From JAEXNA01 sp050486105 (GTDB lineage: Bacteria > Vulcanimicrobiota > Xenobia > Xenobiales > JADMJV01): a stretch of 31,855 nucleotides of DNA. The stretch covers positions 1 to 31,855 of the forward strand of contig JBJHCR010000036.1 of assembly GCA_050486105.1 (NCBI GenBank). Direction: 5' to 3'. Both the position numbers and the translations under genes were made by a program. This document shows positions 5,965 to 13,757 of this stretch, in pieces; position 1 is the first letter of the stretch, and each line of letters begins with the position of its first letter. A model generated the notes under the pieces. That model saw nothing but the letters and a program-made list of their open reading frames with translations. It did no database searches and was not told where the DNA came from.

Positions 5965-7996
5965 CGTGATTCCTTCCATCTCTCAACACATAGGAGAACA
6001 GCAGTAGCAAGACCCCCGAACTCAGCAAGACCCCGGATTTGGCCAACAATGTCACTTCCAACGAATAATAGTAGGCAAATCCAAAAACGAAGAGACCTAC
6101 CAGCGCCAATCGAAAATAAGTCCTATCTCCGTAAGCATAGGTCACCGCAGTCAGGGTCAAGGCAAACAAGAGCCCCGGAACCGACCAGGTGATCAAGGCC
6201 AGCAACGCGGACCCGAAGACCAAAATCCAAGGGGCTCGAACCCGGACCAGGCAGCCCAAGCAGACGGCGGCTAGGAGCACCGACAGTACGGGACCGAGAT
6301 TCAAGTCGGAAAGTCCGTTCAGAGCGAGCAACCAGGCACCAGAGACCGTAGTCAGGCCGGCCAGCGTCAAGGGGCGATAGAGCGCTCTGTGAACACTCCG
6401 AAGTATCGCCGGCTGCGCGGCCACCAGGGCCAGAGTTACCGCGGCCACCAGACCGACCCAAAGGGCCGCTCCGCTACCCTTGAAGACATCTGCCAGAAGG
6501 ACCGCCAGAGCCAAAAGGAAGTTGCCGGCAAAAAGAAAGCGAGCAAATCTATCTGGATAGGCCCAAATGAGTATCGCCTGCAAGAGCATAAAGCAAACAC
6601 TGATGTTTAGTAGGGTAGCCCCCAAACTGTCGATGCAAGCCAAAAGGAGCATCAGTTGCCCAGCCAAGTTCGCGGCTAAACTCGAAGCGACGGCAAATTC
6701 CGCCACGGCCTTTCGCCTAAACGCCGTAGAACCAAGACAGACCAACAGTCCCAGAGCACCGATCACGGCACTGTCATCGGAAACGAAGTAGACCAACCAG
6801 GCAAGCAAGAACCAGGACGCAATCCAGGCTCCAAGGCCGGTGAGCAGGCGCAGAGGCCAGGGCACCTCCGGCTCAGAGTTCGTGAGAGCAGCCACCTCGG
6901 AGTCTTCGATCACGCCCAAGGACAGCAAGGCGTCTGCCAACTTTGCCTCTGGCCTCAAGGAAAAACTCCGTTCGCCAACCGCCTGGGATGAATCGTGGTC
7001 TACCGAGGGGACTTGCTCCCGCCGGATTTTGAGCAAAGCCTGGCTTACCACAGCCACCACGGCAATGATCCCCAGGCCGATAAGTAGGTACCCGAAAGAC
7101 CCGAAATCCAGGATCGGTCGGTGATAATGGCCGAGGTCGAGAAACACTCTGATGAGGCCGAAACTCAAGACAGCACAAAGGCTACTGGCACCGATAACCA
7201 AGAGTTCGAATCGATGTTTGGCGAAAAAGACCAAGGCTGCCAGGATGGCCATAAGCAAGACCAGATTGTAGTAGGCCGGCCCACCGCTCCAGAAAGCTTC
7301 GATAGAACTCCAGCTTAGGGCGGAAAGGATCCCGGCAAAGCCCACTCCGGTAACCCAAGAACTCAACCAGGAGACTCGACTCCTAGCCAATTCCCAGAGC
7401 AGCACCATCATTCCACTGAACAAGGCATAGAGCAGAGTGAAAGCCCAAACTTTGTCGCCTCCCGTCTGCTGGCACCAAGCCACGAAGGTGGCATGACAAA
7501 GCACCATCTCGAGAGTCCAGCAAGCGTTAGTCCGCGATGCCAGACACCAAGGCAAGATCAGGATGGTCCAAGCCAAGAACATGGTGAAGGCCTGGACGCG
7601 AACTTGATAGCTTTGATCGACGATCGCCACCAACACCCCTACAAGAAAGCAGGCCGTAAAGAGCAGAATTCTGCCGGCATCGGTGTCCACGCCTCGAGAC
7701 AAGGAACCCAAGAAAGAGGCCAAAAGCAGAACCTGAAGGATGGCGAATTTCTCCATGCGGGGTAGGTCGGCCCAATTGAAGGCCATGAAGAAGATCACCC
7801 CGGCAAGCAGCAGAATCAGACCGAAAACTTGGCAGAACTTTCTCGACGCGGAGTTCCACTGCTCATGGCTGGGAATCCAACGACGCGAAGCCAGAGCCGC
7901 TTGGTATACGCTCTCCGACAGGGCTCCTCTAGAGGTCCTACTGAGGAGTTCAAAAACATCCACCTGTTGTTCGGGCTTTGGCCCTTCTTCTGCCAT
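5954..7996 (-). CDS. DUF2157-DUF4401 fusion membrane protein
   Basis: This 680-residue polytopic protein has a cytoplasmic N-terminus of about 55 residues typical of DUF2157 (VYQAALASRRWIPSHEQWNS), then some 10 membrane helices to about residue 325. A short soluble linker (VDHDSSQ...) follows, with a second motif (LADALLSLGVIEDSEVAAL). A second block of about 10 helices ends in FAYYYSLEVTLLAKSGVLL, the DUF4401 signature. Many genomes carry the two domains as separate genes, so here they are fused. With the GDYXXLXY protein downstream it forms a known but functionally uncharacterised trio. The two regions have parallel soluble and helical layouts, suggesting a pseudo-duplicated membrane fold. 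Confidence 0.87.
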   Translation of the reverse strand: MAEEGPKPEQQVDVFELLSRTSRGALSESVYQAALASRRWIPSHEQWNSASRKFCQVFGLILLLAGVIFFMAFNWADLPRMEKFAILQVLLLASFLGSLSRGVDTDAGRILLFTACFLVGVLVAIVDQSYQVRVQAFTMFLAWTILILPWCLASRTNACWTLEMVLCHATFVAWCQQTGGDKVWAFTLLYALFSGMMVLLWELARSRVSWLSSWVTGVGFAGILSALSWSSIEAFWSGGPAYYNLVLLMAILAALVFFAKHRFELLVIGASSLCAVLSFGLIRVFLDLGHYHRPILDFGSFGYLLIGLGIIAVVAVVSQALLKIRREQVPSVDHDSSQAVGERSFSLRPEAKLADALLSLGVIEDSEVAALTNSEPEVPWPLRLLTGLGAWIASWFLLAWLVYFVSDDSAVIGALGLLVCLGSTAFRRKAVAEFAVASSLAANLAGQLMLLLACIDSLGATLLNISVCFMLLQAILIWAYPDRFARFLFAGNFLLALAVLLADVFKGSGAALWVGLVAAVTLALVAAQPAILRSVHRALYRPLTLAGLTTVSGAWLLALNGLSDLNLGPVLSVLLAAVCLGCLVRVRAPWILVFGSALLALITWSVPGLLFALTLTAVTYAYGDRTYFRLALVGLFVFGFAYYYSLEVTLLAKSGVLLSSGVLLLLFSYVLRDGRNHDAP

Positions 7997-8046
7997 GACC
8001 CTACTTTGCTCGAAACTCGGTTCTAGCGCTAGGGGCGAGTGCCCTA

Positions 8047-8949
8047 TTATTTAGTTGGCCTGAAAGACTTAGCGATCAATCCTCCCATGAGCATCATGGC
8101 CAGCCCAAGCCCCAAGGCCAGCAGGACCTCCCAGAAAAAACCCAGGTTCCAGCCCGACTCAAAGGTGGCTGTCCTGGGAGATTCAGGTCGATAGCGAATC
8201 TGAATGGTCTGACCAGGAGCGTAAGTAGTGGTGACTCGCTGCTGCACCCGCTCTCGAGCAGAACTCCCCCCTCGGGACCCGAGTACGGTGATGATCTCAC
8301 GGCCCTCGACTTGGTATCGAACTTTAAGGTCTATCCCCCAGGAGGTTCTTCCCCCTCCTGCCCGGCGTCCCACCCTGCTCTCCAAAATCGAAGCTTCGGT
8401 GGTCGGCCAACTCTGGAGTTGAACCACTTTATGGGCGATTCCCAAGGCTCCAAGGATGGCCAGCAAAGCTCCCAGAACCCCAAAGCTCGCGCCCACGGCA
8501 ACGGGAGCGTTCTTGCGCTCTGAGAGAGCGACCACCCCTATGGGAATGAGGACGAACAGGATTCCTCCCAAGGCCAGGGCCAAGGGGACCCATAGTTGTT
8601 TGGGGTCGGGAGGCAATCTCAAATCCTGGGGGTCTCGGGGGTTCTGGGGAATGCCCACCATCTCTCCCTCCTCGAAGCTCCCCAACTCTCCCTGAATCCT
8701 TCCAGGGTCAGGGCTGCTCCAGTCCGTGGTGATCACCAAGACTTCACCCTGGTCGGATCTCACCTCCACCTGACCGACGAAGTTTCCGGAACTATTGGGT
8801 ACAGCACCCACCGAAACCACCATCCCCGAGATCTTTGGCCAAGATTGGAGCTCCCGAAAGTATTGGTCTAAAGCCACAGCACCCAAGATCATGGCGATGC
8901 CTAGTGAGCAGAACAGGAGAAATACCGGATCTTTGAGGAGCTTTCTCAA
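8047..8949 (-). CDS. DUF3592-like two-module membrane protein
   Basis: This 300-residue protein has an N-terminal helix (about 9-28), then a beta-rich extracytoplasmic module (LQSWPKISGMVVSVG...VGIPQNPRDPQDLRLP). Two helices follow (about 118-137 and 148-170), then a second, similar module (LQSWPTTEASILESRV...IQIRYRPESPRTATFES) and a C-terminal helix. The W-P-x-x-x-x-x-I/V-x-S pattern and the Y-x-P-G/I-x-Y-x-P block are those of DUF3592. The two modules look like an internal duplication. It lies 50 bases upstream of the DUF2157-DUF4401 gene in the same direction and is probably in the same transcript. Molecular role unknown. Confidence 0.82.
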   Translation of the reverse strand: MRKLLKDPVFLLFCSLGIAMILGAVALDQYFRELQSWPKISGMVVSVGAVPNSSGNFVGQVEVRSDQGEVLVITTDWSSPDPGRIQGELGSFEEGEMVGIPQNPRDPQDLRLPPDPKQLWVPLALALGGILFVLIPIGVVALSERKNAPVAVGASFGVLGALLAILGALGIAHKVVQLQSWPTTEASILESRVGRRAGGGRTSWGIDLKVRYQVEGREIITVLGSRGGSSARERVQQRVTTTYAPGQTIQIRYRPESPRTATFESGWNLGFFWEVLLALGLGLAMMLMGGLIAKSFRPTK

Positions 8950-9024
8950 GGAGCCACCTTCAACAACGCTCCAGTCGAGTTGACCAGGCTAAAGTTTGCT
9001 CTAGACGGAGGAGATTAATCAATT

Positions 9025-9049
9025 GAGGCCTGGTAGGATACCAGGCCTC
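9025..9049 (-). terminator. Strong hairpin after the PilZ-like gene
   Basis: Perfect 11-bp stem GAGGCCTGGTA / TACCAGGCCTC with loop GGA, 27 bases downstream of the stop of the 116-aa gene. On the minus strand the next bases are AATTGATTAATC, so the T tract is poor. It is terminator-like but may be a transcript-end stabiliser. Confidence 0.55.
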
Positions 9050-9075
9050 ATGCTGCCTTTGGAGGGAGTTGGCTT

Positions 9076-9426
9076 CTAAGCAGCCTTCATCAGGGATTCT
9101 TCGAAAGCGATTCCGATGACCACGCCCTGGTTCCACTCCAAGGTGCGCGCCCAAGCGACTCGGGCATTGACTGTACGATAGTGTCCCAGTCGGTCCATCA
9201 GAGACACTTTTAAGGACTGCCCTGCGGAAACGATTCGCGACAGGCTCAGCCGAGCCCCTCGCACATCGGCTTCGATTACAGCGGCCCGCACCGGCTTGAA
9301 TTCGCCGGACCAACAGGTCACCGCAGTGGGAAAGACTTTTCGTCTTTGATTCTGTCTACGGCAGCCGAGAGATTTCCGTCCGGTCAACAATGTTCTTCTA
9401 GCTGTCACTTGCATTTCAGGCCCCAT
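9076..9426 (-). CDS. Degenerate PilZ-domain protein, 116 aa
   Basis: A basic N-terminus (CRRQNQRRKVFPTAVTCW) resembles the RxxxR-bearing strand of PilZ domains. It is followed by the beta-barrel pattern VRAAVIEADVRGARLSLS, LKVSLMDRLGHYRTVNARVAWA and GVVIGIAFEES. In active PilZ domains the second motif is D/N-x-S-x-x-G. Here the equivalent reads DVRGAR, so the conserved Ser is missing and c-di-GMP binding is doubtful. It sits 104 bases downstream of the canonical PilZ gene in the same direction and could be its paralogue or partner. ATG 9426 is used; ATG 9414 is an alternative, and neither has a clear ribosome site. Confidence 0.7.
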   Translation of the reverse strand: MGPEMQVTARRTLLTGRKSLGCRRQNQRRKVFPTAVTCWSGEFKPVRAAVIEADVRGARLSLSRIVSAGQSLKVSLMDRLGHYRTVNARVAWARTLEWNQGVVIGIAFEESLMKAA

Positions 9427-9521
9427 CTAGTTCAAAATTCTTAAGCTCATCCTACGGACTGCGACGTGGAAGCAGTATTGAATTCCGACCCTGACATATT
9501 GACATTTTGTTAACTTAGACT

Positions 9522-9556
9522 AAAAAAATGTTACCGGATCATGGTCCAAGGATAAC
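9522..9556 (-). terminator. Terminator overlapping the 3' end of the PilZ gene
   Basis: On the minus strand GTTATCC (9556-9550) can pair, with one bulge, with GGTAAC (9535-9530), followed by seven T residues (9528-9522). The stem overlaps the last codons and stop of the 178-aa gene. Confidence 0.45.
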
Positions 9557-10067
9557 CAAATTCAAAGGTCGGCTTGGTAGCTTCGGTGGTGCGTCCTTGC
9601 TCTGCATCGATGAAGGCCTGCAACCTCTGGAGGTTCTCAGGAGACGCGTCGACAAACTCGCAACCCATCTGAAACATGCCGGATACGGTGAGTTCTTTGG
9701 TCCAAACTACCCGCATTTTGCTTTGGAAGGGCTCCTGATCTTTAATCAGGATGATCGAGATCTCGTACTCTGATTCATTGTGGGGCTTATGGTCTGTGGC
9801 TCGAAACCCGGTCAACGAGATATCGATGATGAAAAGCCTAGCTTTCTCCGCTTCACCGCTCCCTGAAGTCAAGGTTGCTCCGAGCACTTTGTTGAGCCGG
9901 TAAGCCCGGCGGCGCTCTTCGGCTTCAGCGGCCTTCTTTGCAGCTTCAAGCTCCTCGGCAGATTCTGATTCGGATTCGCTCTCCCCATCCCCGAGGGTCG
10001 CTGTTTCTTCTTCCCCGACTTCTTCAGAATACTCTTCGCCCACTTCCAAATCGTCTGCTTCGCTCAC
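9531..10067 (-). CDS. PilZ-domain protein with acidic N-terminal tail
   Basis: The first 50 residues are low complexity and strongly acidic (GEEYSEEVGEEETATLGDGE, then repeats of Glu-Ser), ending in an Ala/Glu helix. The PilZ domain follows with both c-di-GMP motifs: RRRAYR at 52-57 and DISLTG at 82-87. The remaining barrel strands (EYEISIILIKD, SKMRVVWTKEL, GMFQMGCEFVDASPENLQRLQAFI) and the usual final helix are present. A cytoplasmic c-di-GMP effector is the likely role; its partner is unknown, but pilin genes occur elsewhere in the window. The acidic tail is unusual and may mediate protein contacts. Confidence 0.87.
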   Translation of the reverse strand: MSEADDLEVGEEYSEEVGEEETATLGDGESESESESAEELEAAKKAAEAEERRRAYRLNKVLGATLTSGSGEAEKARLFIIDISLTGFRATDHKPHNESEYEISIILIKDQEPFQSKMRVVWTKELTVSGMFQMGCEFVDASPENLQRLQAFIDAEQGRTTEATKPTFEFGYPWTMIR

Positions 10068-10406
10068 CGTTTCACCACCTCCCGGGAAAAATTCTTCACC
10101 TCTTAACAGATCCCCCTCAGCTTCGGAAAAAACCTCAAAGAACTCTGACCTTGTGGTGAAGCTAGTGCTCTGTCAAACCTAAGAATTGGGGTTGGGCCGG
10201 AGATCCATCAATTCTGATTTCATCAATTCTCGGTTACGTACAACCCGGCACCCGCTCGCGGGTCCCCGGCCCTCGAATTGATTTTCTCAGACACCCACTG
10301 CGTGGGTACCCGGCCTCTCCATCCCAACCCGCAAACTTAAGCTTGACAGAGCACTAGAGAACACTTTACCACTTGTTAACATGACAAATCTGGCAGTTTC
10401 GCTATA
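10068..10406. other. Intergenic region carrying a MITE and a promoter
   Basis: These 339 bases separate two divergent genes. They hold the miniature inverted-repeat element (10162-10357) and the promoter of the downstream heptad protein (10381-10408). I see no gene in them. Confidence 0.7.
10162..10357. mobile_element. MITE-like element, IS630/Tc1-mariner style
   Basis: Terminal arms CTAGTGCTCTGTCAA (10162-10176) and its exact reverse complement TTGACAGAGCACTAG (10343-10357) extend imperfectly to about 43 bases on each side. Both ends lie in CTAG, so the element is bounded by TA dinucleotides (10163-10164 and 10355-10356). This is the target duplication and preferred CTAG site of IS630-family transposition. 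The inside has no gene. It contains two similar palindromic units of about 24 bases, ACCCGC-TC-GCGGGT followed by CCCCGGCC near 10250 and ACCCAC-TGC-GTGGGT followed by CCCGGCC near 10290, and a doubled CATCAATTCT. It is non-autonomous and would need a transposase from elsewhere. Confidence 0.72.
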
Positions 10407-10408
10407 AT
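10381..10408 (+). promoter_or_regulatory. Sigma-70-type promoter giving a near-leaderless mRNA
   Basis: ATGACA (10381-10386, 5 of 6 matches to the -35 box), a 16-base spacer, then a perfect TATAAT (10403-10408). Transcription would start near 10415, directly at the ATG at 10416. Confidence 0.6.
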
Positions 10409-10415
10409 GAAGCGA

Positions 10416-12317
10416 ATGAACCTGGGCACCTCATATAACCTTGACTCTTTGGGACGTCATCGGGCCACCCTTCGCGAGCAGTCCGAACGAGATTTGGCGC
10501 GCTCTGAACTCCTAAAGGATGAGGGTGAAAAAGCCAAGGACCGTTCAACGGAACACTCCGAGGCCGCTGCGGACAAGCGCCACACCGGCGAGACCCTGGC
10601 CAAAGAGTCGGACCGTCTCAGGCGCAACGGGCGAGAGCAGAGCCTCCGTGGCCTGGACCGACTCGAGCGCTCCCAGGAAACTCTTAAAGAGAGTTCCTCA
10701 GGTTTCGGTGATGGGCTGGGGAAGCTCAAAGAGGCCACTGAACAACTGTCGGGCAGCCACCAGGACAAAGGGGAGGCCTTAGGCACCATTCGCCGGGGCC
10801 TTTCTCAACAGGACCGCTCCAACGCTAATCAGGACCGCCAGGCGAGAGGGCTCGGCAAGGTCATTTCTCGCAACTCAGAACAATTGCAAAGCCGTGGAGA
10901 GTCTCTCACCTCCTTAGGAAATCAACTAGAGACTCAAGAGACGTCCCAGTCTGCCCAGGAACGCGGCTTGGGCGACTTCTTGGCCCTAAGAGAAGACTTT
11001 GAGGCGGGTAGCCAGGCCAAGAGGGTCGGCTTTGGCAAGGTCCAGGACGGCGGAGTCCAACGGGTGATCGCCGAGGGCCTCGAAGACGCCGCCGATGGAG
11101 AAAAACTGCAGGAGACCTGGAATTCCGCAGACTCTAAGCGTCATGACGCCACCAGCAACCGCCTGCTCTTCAACAGTCTTTGGGAGTCCATCAAGGCCAC
11201 CACGGCGGCTAAGCAAGCCGAGGTTCAGCAAGGACTAGCCGAGCAGAACAATCACACTGCAGCCGGTTTGCAGGCTCAGGCTCGCACCCTCGAGGAGCAC
11301 AGTCGGCATCAACTGAGCCGAGGCCGCACCCTGGAGTATGCCGGCCACAACCATGTCTCCATCGGCCGCCAAATGCAGATGTGTCCCTGGACCTACTGCA
11401 CCGGGGTCGCCTTGGAGCGACAAGGCCACTCAGAGATCGCACAGGCTCAGAATCTTAAGCGCCAAGCTCAACAGACTCGAAATGCCGCTCATCAAAAATC
11501 CCTGCAAGCTGAGGAACTCAAGGTCAAGGCCGAACAAGCTTCCGAGCGCGGACGAGATTTCGAGATCACCGAACGGGGTTCCCGGACGAGATCGAAACTG
11601 CTCAAAGAGCGCGCCGACGAGCACCAGTCCGCAGGCCAAACTGCGGCCGAGAAAGCCGCCGGAGCCCGAGAGCGAGGAGAGACTTACCGCCAGCAATCGG
11701 ACCTCCGAAAGGAGCTCGGTGAAGCCCTCACCAACGAAGGTTCGGCACTGCTGACCTCCGGCTTAGAAACTCAGAACCAAAGCCTGCAACAGCAACAACA
11801 ACTCAAGTCCGAGATCACCTCGGAATTCGAAAGCGAAAAGGAGACCTCGGAAGCCATCACAGAGACTGTGGACTCCTTGAGGGAGGGCCTCGGCAAGAGC
11901 CGCTCGTTTATCAATCGCGGGAGATCTCTGCATCGAAGCCTGGAGAAAGAACACCAAAAGGAAGCCAGGGCCCAAGATCGCATTCAAGGTGGGGTTGCCG
12001 ACCTCCAAGAGGGGGTCGAATCTGGAATAGAGGCCACCGAGCGCGCCGAAGAAGCCTTGAAAATGCTCGAGGAAGCCCGAGAGTTAGAGCTCGAAGGTTT
12101 GCGCCTGCAGAATCGAGGACAGCGAATGCTGTTGGCCTCGAGACCCAAAATGGCCGACGCCCAACGCCTGTCTTCTGAATCTTACGACGCCTTCCAAGGA
12201 GCTCATGACGACGAGGAAAAGGCTCAGGCCCTGCTGCTCGAGGGGGAGAGCAAGCTGGCCGCCGCAGCCATTCTCAAAGATAAGGCCGAGAAGTACCGAA
12301 ATCTGGCTTCATCCTAA
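10416..12317 (+). CDS. Giant helical protein with small residue every seventh position (A)
   Basis: This 633-residue protein is nearly all charged or polar helix, rich in Glu, Gln, Arg, Ser, Ala and Gly, with no signal peptide or membrane segment. Numbered from ATG 10416, positions 23, 30, 37 and so on to 135 are only Gly, Ala or Ser: 17 consecutive heptads. Similar phasing recurs in later stretches. Near the middle, Cys323-Pro-Trp-Thr-Tyr-Cys328 interrupts the helix and may be a hairpin tip with a disulphide or metal site. Composition and length match the 613-aa protein encoded at 13758-15599, and the two flank cca. The start is set by the promoter; ATG 10407 overlaps the -10 box. The stop overlaps that of cca by four bases. 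It is probably a long coiled-coil or fibrous scaffold; function unknown. Confidence 0.85.
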   Translation: MNLGTSYNLDSLGRHRATLREQSERDLARSELLKDEGEKAKDRSTEHSEAAADKRHTGETLAKESDRLRRNGREQSLRGLDRLERSQETLKESSSGFGDGLGKLKEATEQLSGSHQDKGEALGTIRRGLSQQDRSNANQDRQARGLGKVISRNSEQLQSRGESLTSLGNQLETQETSQSAQERGLGDFLALREDFEAGSQAKRVGFGKVQDGGVQRVIAEGLEDAADGEKLQETWNSADSKRHDATSNRLLFNSLWESIKATTAAKQAEVQQGLAEQNNHTAAGLQAQARTLEEHSRHQLSRGRTLEYAGHNHVSIGRQMQMCPWTYCTGVALERQGHSEIAQAQNLKRQAQQTRNAAHQKSLQAEELKVKAEQASERGRDFEITERGSRTRSKLLKERADEHQSAGQTAAEKAAGARERGETYRQQSDLRKELGEALTNEGSALLTSGLETQNQSLQQQQQLKSEITSEFESEKETSEAITETVDSLREGLGKSRSFINRGRSLHRSLEKEHQKEARAQDRIQGGVADLQEGVESGIEATERAEEALKMLEEARELELEGLRLQNRGQRMLLASRPKMADAQRLSSESYDAFQGAHDDEEKAQALLLEGESKLAAAAILKDKAEKYRNLASS

Positions 12318-13615
12318 GGCTCGGGCTGGCTCGGGTCTTGAAAGGCCTCGCTGCGAAAGACCCTCAAATGCTCGAGCAGCTCGGACTCATTCCCCACCTC
12401 TTGGCACCTCCATGCTGCTTCTGCCTCCTTCAAAAGTCTTCCGACCCACGGTCCCGGGCTCAGCTCCAAACTGTGGCACAGTTCCACTCCGGTCCACGGC
12501 ATAGGATCGCCGCGCATTTCGCCCCAACCCTCGGTTAAATGCGACGCCCTCTCTCGCACCTCCGGAGAAAGACAAAAAGGGCTTTCGGGCAGAGCAGCCA
12601 CGCTCAGTAGGCCTGCCAGGGCTGAACCCGCCTCAAGCTTCAGACGAAGAAGACGGCGCTTATTCCAACCCCCGCCTTCGAGCAAGACCCTCTCCCCTTG
12701 GCGCCATTCCTTGAGAAACCGGACCTCGTCTCGAGACATCCGCAATCGCTCCAAACCGAAATTTTTCGACGGCGGTTCAGTAGGGGATTCGGGCCCAAGA
12801 ATTATGGCCAGAGCTGCCAGCCCAACCACGGTGCGACCCTCCCGAACCGAAAGTCGAGGCAGAGAGCGGTGACCTCCAGCGTACCAAGCAAGCAGCAGCG
12901 ACCAGCGCTCTCCGGAAATGGGGCGGCCCAAAACGGTTTCCAGAATCTCTGATTCTTGAAACTCACCAAGCAGTCGTTCATCCGTAGCCTCCAGAAAAGC
13001 GAACAGTTCTCCAGAGATCCGCTCTCCGGCCACTCTTTCCAGACCAGCGATATTTTCGAGCAGGAGAGCTCTAGTCTGCTCCTCCAGGGAAAAGCCCAAA
13101 ACTGCAGCAAAACGAAAGGCCCTCAAAACCCTCAGGGGATCCGCAGGGAAAGTGGCCTCGGACAAGCAGCGGATCTCCCCACGTTCCAAGCTTTCCCAAC
13201 CCTGATAAGGATCGCCTAGGGCTCCCCTCTCGTCGAGTGCCATAGCGTTGATGCTGAAATCTCGACAACTTAGGTCACGGTCAAGGGAACCGCCCTGGCA
13301 CAGGGCCAAATCCAGATGGAGGTCCGACGATTCACATAAGCGCACGATCCCTCGTTCTGAATCGAGAGGGACCTCGGTGCATCTCATGCGGCTCTTGAGA
13401 CCCTCAACCAGCATCGCCAGATCCTGGTGNNNNNNNNNNCAAGGTCGCCCAAGCAAGAGATCGCGCACCGCCCCCCCCACCAAGTAGGTTTTCAATCCCA
13501 ACCTCGAGGCCTCATTCGAAAACTCCACCACCAGAGGGATGGCCCTCAGCTCTTTCCAGCTTTCCCTACCTCGATTCAGGGATTGAGACCAATCCGAGAG
13601 GGCTTTCCATAGCAT
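12314..13615 (-). CDS. cca: CCA tRNA nucleotidyltransferase
   Basis: This enzyme adds or repairs the 3' CCA of tRNAs from CTP and ATP. Class II signatures are clear: LVGGAVRDLLLGRP in the head, then SCRDFSINAMAL, then ADPLRVLRAFRFAAVLGF and AGERISGELFAFL, followed by an all-helical body. It has about 433 residues, with no HD domain visible. Ten Ns at 13430-13439 fall exactly in the catalytic loop, and the frame continues across them. Just after the gap the sequence is HQDLAMLVEGL, where relatives have D-I/L-D-L-V-V-E-G. The second catalytic Asp therefore reads as Ala, a real change or an artefact of the gap edge. Start ATG 13615 is chosen for the N-terminus MLWKALSDW; ATG 13687 is an alternative. 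tRNA-Gln in this window lacks an encoded CCA and needs such an enzyme. Confidence 0.92.
   Translation of the reverse strand: MLWKALSDWSQSLNRGRESWKELRAIPLVVEFSNEASRLGLKTYLVGGAVRDLLLGRPXXXXHQDLAMLVEGLKSRMRCTEVPLDSERGIVRLCESSDLHLDLALCQGGSLDRDLSCRDFSINAMALDERGALGDPYQGWESLERGEIRCLSEATFPADPLRVLRAFRFAAVLGFSLEEQTRALLLENIAGLERVAGERISGELFAFLEATDERLLGEFQESEILETVLGRPISGERWSLLLAWYAGGHRSLPRLSVREGRTVVGLAALAIILGPESPTEPPSKNFGLERLRMSRDEVRFLKEWRQGERVLLEGGGWNKRRLLRLKLEAGSALAGLLSVAALPESPFCLSPEVRERASHLTEGWGEMRGDPMPWTGVELCHSLELSPGPWVGRLLKEAEAAWRCQEVGNESELLEHLRVFRSEAFQDPSQPEP
13430..13439. other. Assembly gap (10 N) in cca catalytic region
   Basis: Ten Ns between the codons for LLLGRP and HQDLAM of the CCA-adding enzyme. 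The reading frame is kept at nominal length. Confidence 0.99.
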
Positions 13616-13700
13616 CCTCTGTGGTTTAGCTCCGAACCTAGTGAACCCTGCACCGAAGGAAGTACAGTCCAAGGGTATCCATGCCATACCTGCACCCAAC

Positions 13701-13737
13701 AAAAAAGAGGCCCCACCCTGAAGTGGAACCCCTTTTT
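13701..13737 (-). terminator. Rho-independent terminator, possibly bidirectional
   Basis: On the minus strand GGTTCCAC pairs (with G:U) with GTGGGGCC, extended by A-rich and T-rich flanks and followed by CTCTTTTTT. It begins 21 bases after the stop of the 613-aa gene. It separates that gene from cca, which therefore needs its own promoter. Confidence 0.8.
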
Positions 13738-13757
13738 GAGTCCTTTGAGAATCAGAT

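Noticed and set aside
10250..10310. CRISPR-like repeats inside the MITE
   Set aside because: There are only two imperfect palindromic units with different sequences and no regular spacers.
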